Origin: Flavobacterium sp. ASV13
GTDB lineage: Bacteria > Bacteroidota > Bacteroidia > Flavobacteriales > Flavobacteriaceae
Direction of reading: 5' to 3'
DNA length: 64,000 bases
Assembly: GCF_000745775.1 (NCBI RefSeq)
Contig: NZ_JQJY01000005.1
Coordinates: forward strand, 434,001-498,000
Shown here piece by piece: positions 62,801 through 64,000 of the stretch (position 1 is the first letter of the stretch; the number at the start of each line of letters is the position of its first letter). The notes under the pieces are model-generated. The model worked only from the letters and a program-made list of their open reading frames with translations. It was not told where the DNA came from and ran no database searches. Position numbers and translations under genes: made by a program.

Positions 62801-63065
62801 ACCTGCTGCTGCATTTGTTTATGACGCTGGATTTGTAAAATTAAGAGAGGTTGTATTGACTTATAATCTTCCTTCAAGCATTTTAGGAAGTGCAATTAAA
62901 GGAGCTTCTTTTAGTGTAATAGGTAACAATCTTTGGATCATTGACAAAAGCTTGCCTTATTCTGATCCAGAAGCAGGATTGTCTTCAGGTAACACACAAG
63001 GTTACCAATCAGGACCTATGCCGACAACAAGAAATATTTCTTTTAATGTCAAAGTTAATTTTTAA
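59820..63065 (+). CDS. SusC/RagA-family TonB-dependent outer membrane transporter
   Basis: Protein of 1081 aa. The signal peptide ends in TFAQ at about residue 23. A carboxypeptidase-regulatory-like domain lies at about 26-98 (VSGTVSDNAGMPLPGVSVLV opens it). The plug follows, with LYGSRAQNGAIIITTKKGK (about 232-250), the typical end of a SusC plug, then a large beta-barrel ending NVKVNF. It would import a ligand bound by the SusD partner, powered by TonB. The substrate is unknown: no glycoside hydrolase, sigma or anti-sigma gene is visible beside it. Confidence 0.95.
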   Translation: MKLKFNGFLVLLLVLVAQLTFAQERAVSGTVSDNAGMPLPGVSVLVKGTKAGTQTDFDGKFTIKASSSQVLVFSYIGMKTQEVAASSTSLNVKLAAAAQELEGVVVTTALGIKREKKSLGYSAQTVSAEQVGTVPTGNFTNNLSGKVAGLSVTQGTNFGGSTNVVLRGFKSLLGDNQALFVVDGVPILNNNVNSNDQKSGRGGYDYGNAASDINPNNIAEINVLKGAAATALYGSRAQNGAIIITTKKGKSRTDLSVEFSSSYTMSTVDKTTFPKYQTEYGQGYFGQRFSTYNGQPRSRSGDDASYGPKYDGSLVWQYDAFTPDSPNYGKQTPWKVAQNGPIEFFDTGTSTINNISLNGGTEKATYRLTYANTDSRDILPNSLLSKNNFNFAGTYKFNDKLSSTFNATYVSQNTRNRNSTGYGGNQLAGFRQWWATNVDLNEQRDLYFAHRQNYTWNIKSAADITPAYWDNPYFQRYENYNNDSRQRVAANASITYDVNKNLSFTGRIGTDGFNLKTEDRIAPGSTPATLGSNSNLQNLPAQPSGYALDLYNFSEQNYDFLATYKKDLSEDLNLNVLLGTNYNVQSRFTNQQMTSGGLYIPGLYTISNSLSAPALPRIVDTRKEVLGLFAQATLGYKGTYYLEGSVRRDESSALPADNNAYWYSAISGSVVFSNWLKDVEFINFGKFRVAYAQVGSDTDPNQLMDSYTARTPFGTPVYSFNTTAKNANLKPQQLDNVEVGLNMQFAQNRLGFDVAWFQNKAFDQILPLPVSTSTGSAFSTVNAGTLTTKGFEVTLTGTPVKTDNFSWDISVNWSNPNTKVTELAPGIENININSLQGGISINAPLNQDYGQIWGTTYVLDDAGNRIIGANGAYEVSTTTDNKLGTYQADWIGGINNKFNYKNLSFSFLIDMKKGGSVFSLDQYYGYGTGIYANSVGNNDLGNPIRNTLANGGGEVLQGVMANPAYTPGGSQPQYITNTTRLDRSQSSQVLGTDPPAAAFVYDAGFVKLREVVLTYNLPSSILGSAIKGASFSVIGNNLWIIDKSLPYSDPEAGLSSGNTQGYQSGPMPTTRNISFNVKVNF

Positions 63066-63070
63066 AAAAA

Positions 63071-64000
63071 ATGAAGATGAAAAAAATCATAGCAATATTA
63101 GCAATAGGCCTGTCAATGACAGCTTGTGTTAATGAAGATGCAAACACCGACCCAAATAGTGCCTATACCACTGTACCGGGATCATTGATCACTTACGCAC
63201 AAAAAGAATTAAGCGATTATGTTAATACTCCAAGCGTAAACGAAAACAACTTTAGATTGACAATGCAATACTGGCAAGAAACAACGTATGTAAACGAAAG
63301 TAATTATGACTTTACAAACCGTAATGTTTCTAACCAAATTTACTCAGATAATTACGTTAACGTACTGAAAAATCTAAACAAAGCTAAAGAGATTATCAAC
63401 GCTTATGCACCAACTGCAAGTGAACTTGCTGACTGGCCAGTAAACAAAAAGAATCAATTAGCTATTATTGAAATCATGCAGGTGTACACGTACCAACTTT
63501 TAGTAGATACTTTTGGAAATATTCCTTATACTCAAGCTGCAGATCTTAATAAATATCCATTACCTGCATATGATGACGGAGCAACTATCTATCAAGATTT
63601 AATTACAAGAATCACTGCTGCAACAGCTAACTTGACAAATGTTGCTGAGGATCATGACTTCCCATCTTTCACTAAAGGTGACAAATATTACAATGGAGAT
63701 ATTCCTAGCTGGAGAATATTTGCTAACTCTTTAAAATTAAAATTAGCAATTGGAATTGCCGATTCTAATCCAAGTTTAGCACAAACAACAGCTAATGCAG
63801 CTATTGCAGCAGGAGTAATGACATCACCAGCTAATAATGGACATTTCCCATACTTACCAGATTCACCGAACTACAATCCTTTGTATGAAAACTTAGAAGC
63901 TAGTGGTAGAGAAGATTTCGTTGGTGGAAAAACTCTAGTTGACTACATGAACGCATCTAGCGATCCAAGAAGACCTGGCTACTTTACAACAAAAGGTGGT
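63071..64000 (+). CDS. SusD/RagB-family lipoprotein (3' end cut by window edge)
   Basis: Open from ATG at 63071 through 310 codons to the window edge. The signal MKKIIAILAIGLSMTAC has its lipobox cysteine at residue 19, for export to the outer leaflet. The start NEDANTDPNSAYTTVPGSLI and the helical TPR-like body with VYTYQLLVDTFGNIPYTQA are typical of the SusD-like group often annotated as starch-binding. It is 5 bases after the SusC gene, forming the usual pair. Confidence 0.93.
   Translation, partial: MKMKKIIAILAIGLSMTACVNEDANTDPNSAYTTVPGSLITYAQKELSDYVNTPSVNENNFRLTMQYWQETTYVNESNYDFTNRNVSNQIYSDNYVNVLKNLNKAKEIINAYAPTASELADWPVNKKNQLAIIEIMQVYTYQLLVDTFGNIPYTQAADLNKYPLPAYDDGATIYQDLITRITAATANLTNVAEDHDFPSFTKGDKYYNGDIPSWRIFANSLKLKLAIGIADSNPSLAQTTANAAIAAGVMTSPANNGHFPYLPDSPNYNPLYENLEASGREDFVGGKTLVDYMNASSDPRRPGYFTTKGG

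Overview
The window looks like a piece of a Flavobacterium-type chromosome (Bacteroidota, Flavobacteriia). The support is low GC, A-rich starts with almost no Shine-Dalgarno sequence, the flavobacterial promoter form TTG-N19/20-TAnnTTTG ahead of several operons, SusC/SusD-type outer membrane proteins, and zinc-free forms of ribosomal proteins S14 and L36. No mobile element, CRISPR array, tRNA or rRNA was seen.

Bases 1-32146 are one large surface-polysaccharide locus, all on the minus strand, so it is read from high to low coordinates. The first block (32146-25915) holds an outer-membrane export lipoprotein, a Wzc-like tyrosine autokinase, a WbpP/TviC-like UDP-HexNAc 4-epimerase, UDP-glucose 6-dehydrogenase and a NusG-like (UpxY-type) antiterminator. 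A good promoter and a leader with a small perfect hairpin follow. A tightly packed operon of about 25 kb then runs off the left edge: UDP-HexNAc dehydrogenase, GDP-mannose pyrophosphorylase, dTDP-glucose 4,6-dehydratase, a large SLBB export protein, a Wzz-like chain-length protein, a DegT sugar aminotransferase, a small acyl-building set (ACP, two KAS III enzymes, SDR reductase, Rieske oxygenase), a PglD/NeuD-type acyltransferase, glycosyltransferases, Wzx flippase and Wzy polymerase. Last come a UDP-L-FucNAc cassette (FnlA, a cupin, FnlB, FnlC), a WbuB-like transferase, a WbjF/CapN-like sugar 4-reductase and a WecA/WbpL-like initiating transferase cut by base 1.

The most interesting part is 12780-18648. 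The genes look sufficient to make a short hydroxylated acyl chain on a dedicated ACP and attach it as an amide to a 4-amino-4,6-dideoxy sugar. No dehydratase or enoyl reductase is present, which fits a product that keeps its hydroxyl groups. Together with the FucNAc genes this resembles the O-polysaccharide reported for Flavobacterium psychrophilum, which has L-FucNAc and a dihydroxyhexanamido-substituted Qui2NAc4N. The sugar identity remains inference.

Bases 32219-40168 are housekeeping genes: recR, a CoA-binding protein, marC (plus strand), two guanidino-group-modifying hydrolases, gltA, eno and carA, most separated by clear hairpin terminators. Bases 40413-57848 carry the ribosomal protein cluster on the minus strand. 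It starts with rpsL-rpsG-fusA-rpsJ, which ends at a terminator. A separate promoter then drives rplC through rplQ, including infA, rpmJ, secY and rpoA, with another consensus promoter inside it ahead of rpsH.

Bases 58016-64000 are on the plus strand: an Omp85/BamA-like outer membrane protein, a SusC/RagA-type TonB-dependent transporter and the first 310 codons of its SusD-like lipoprotein partner, cut by the right edge.
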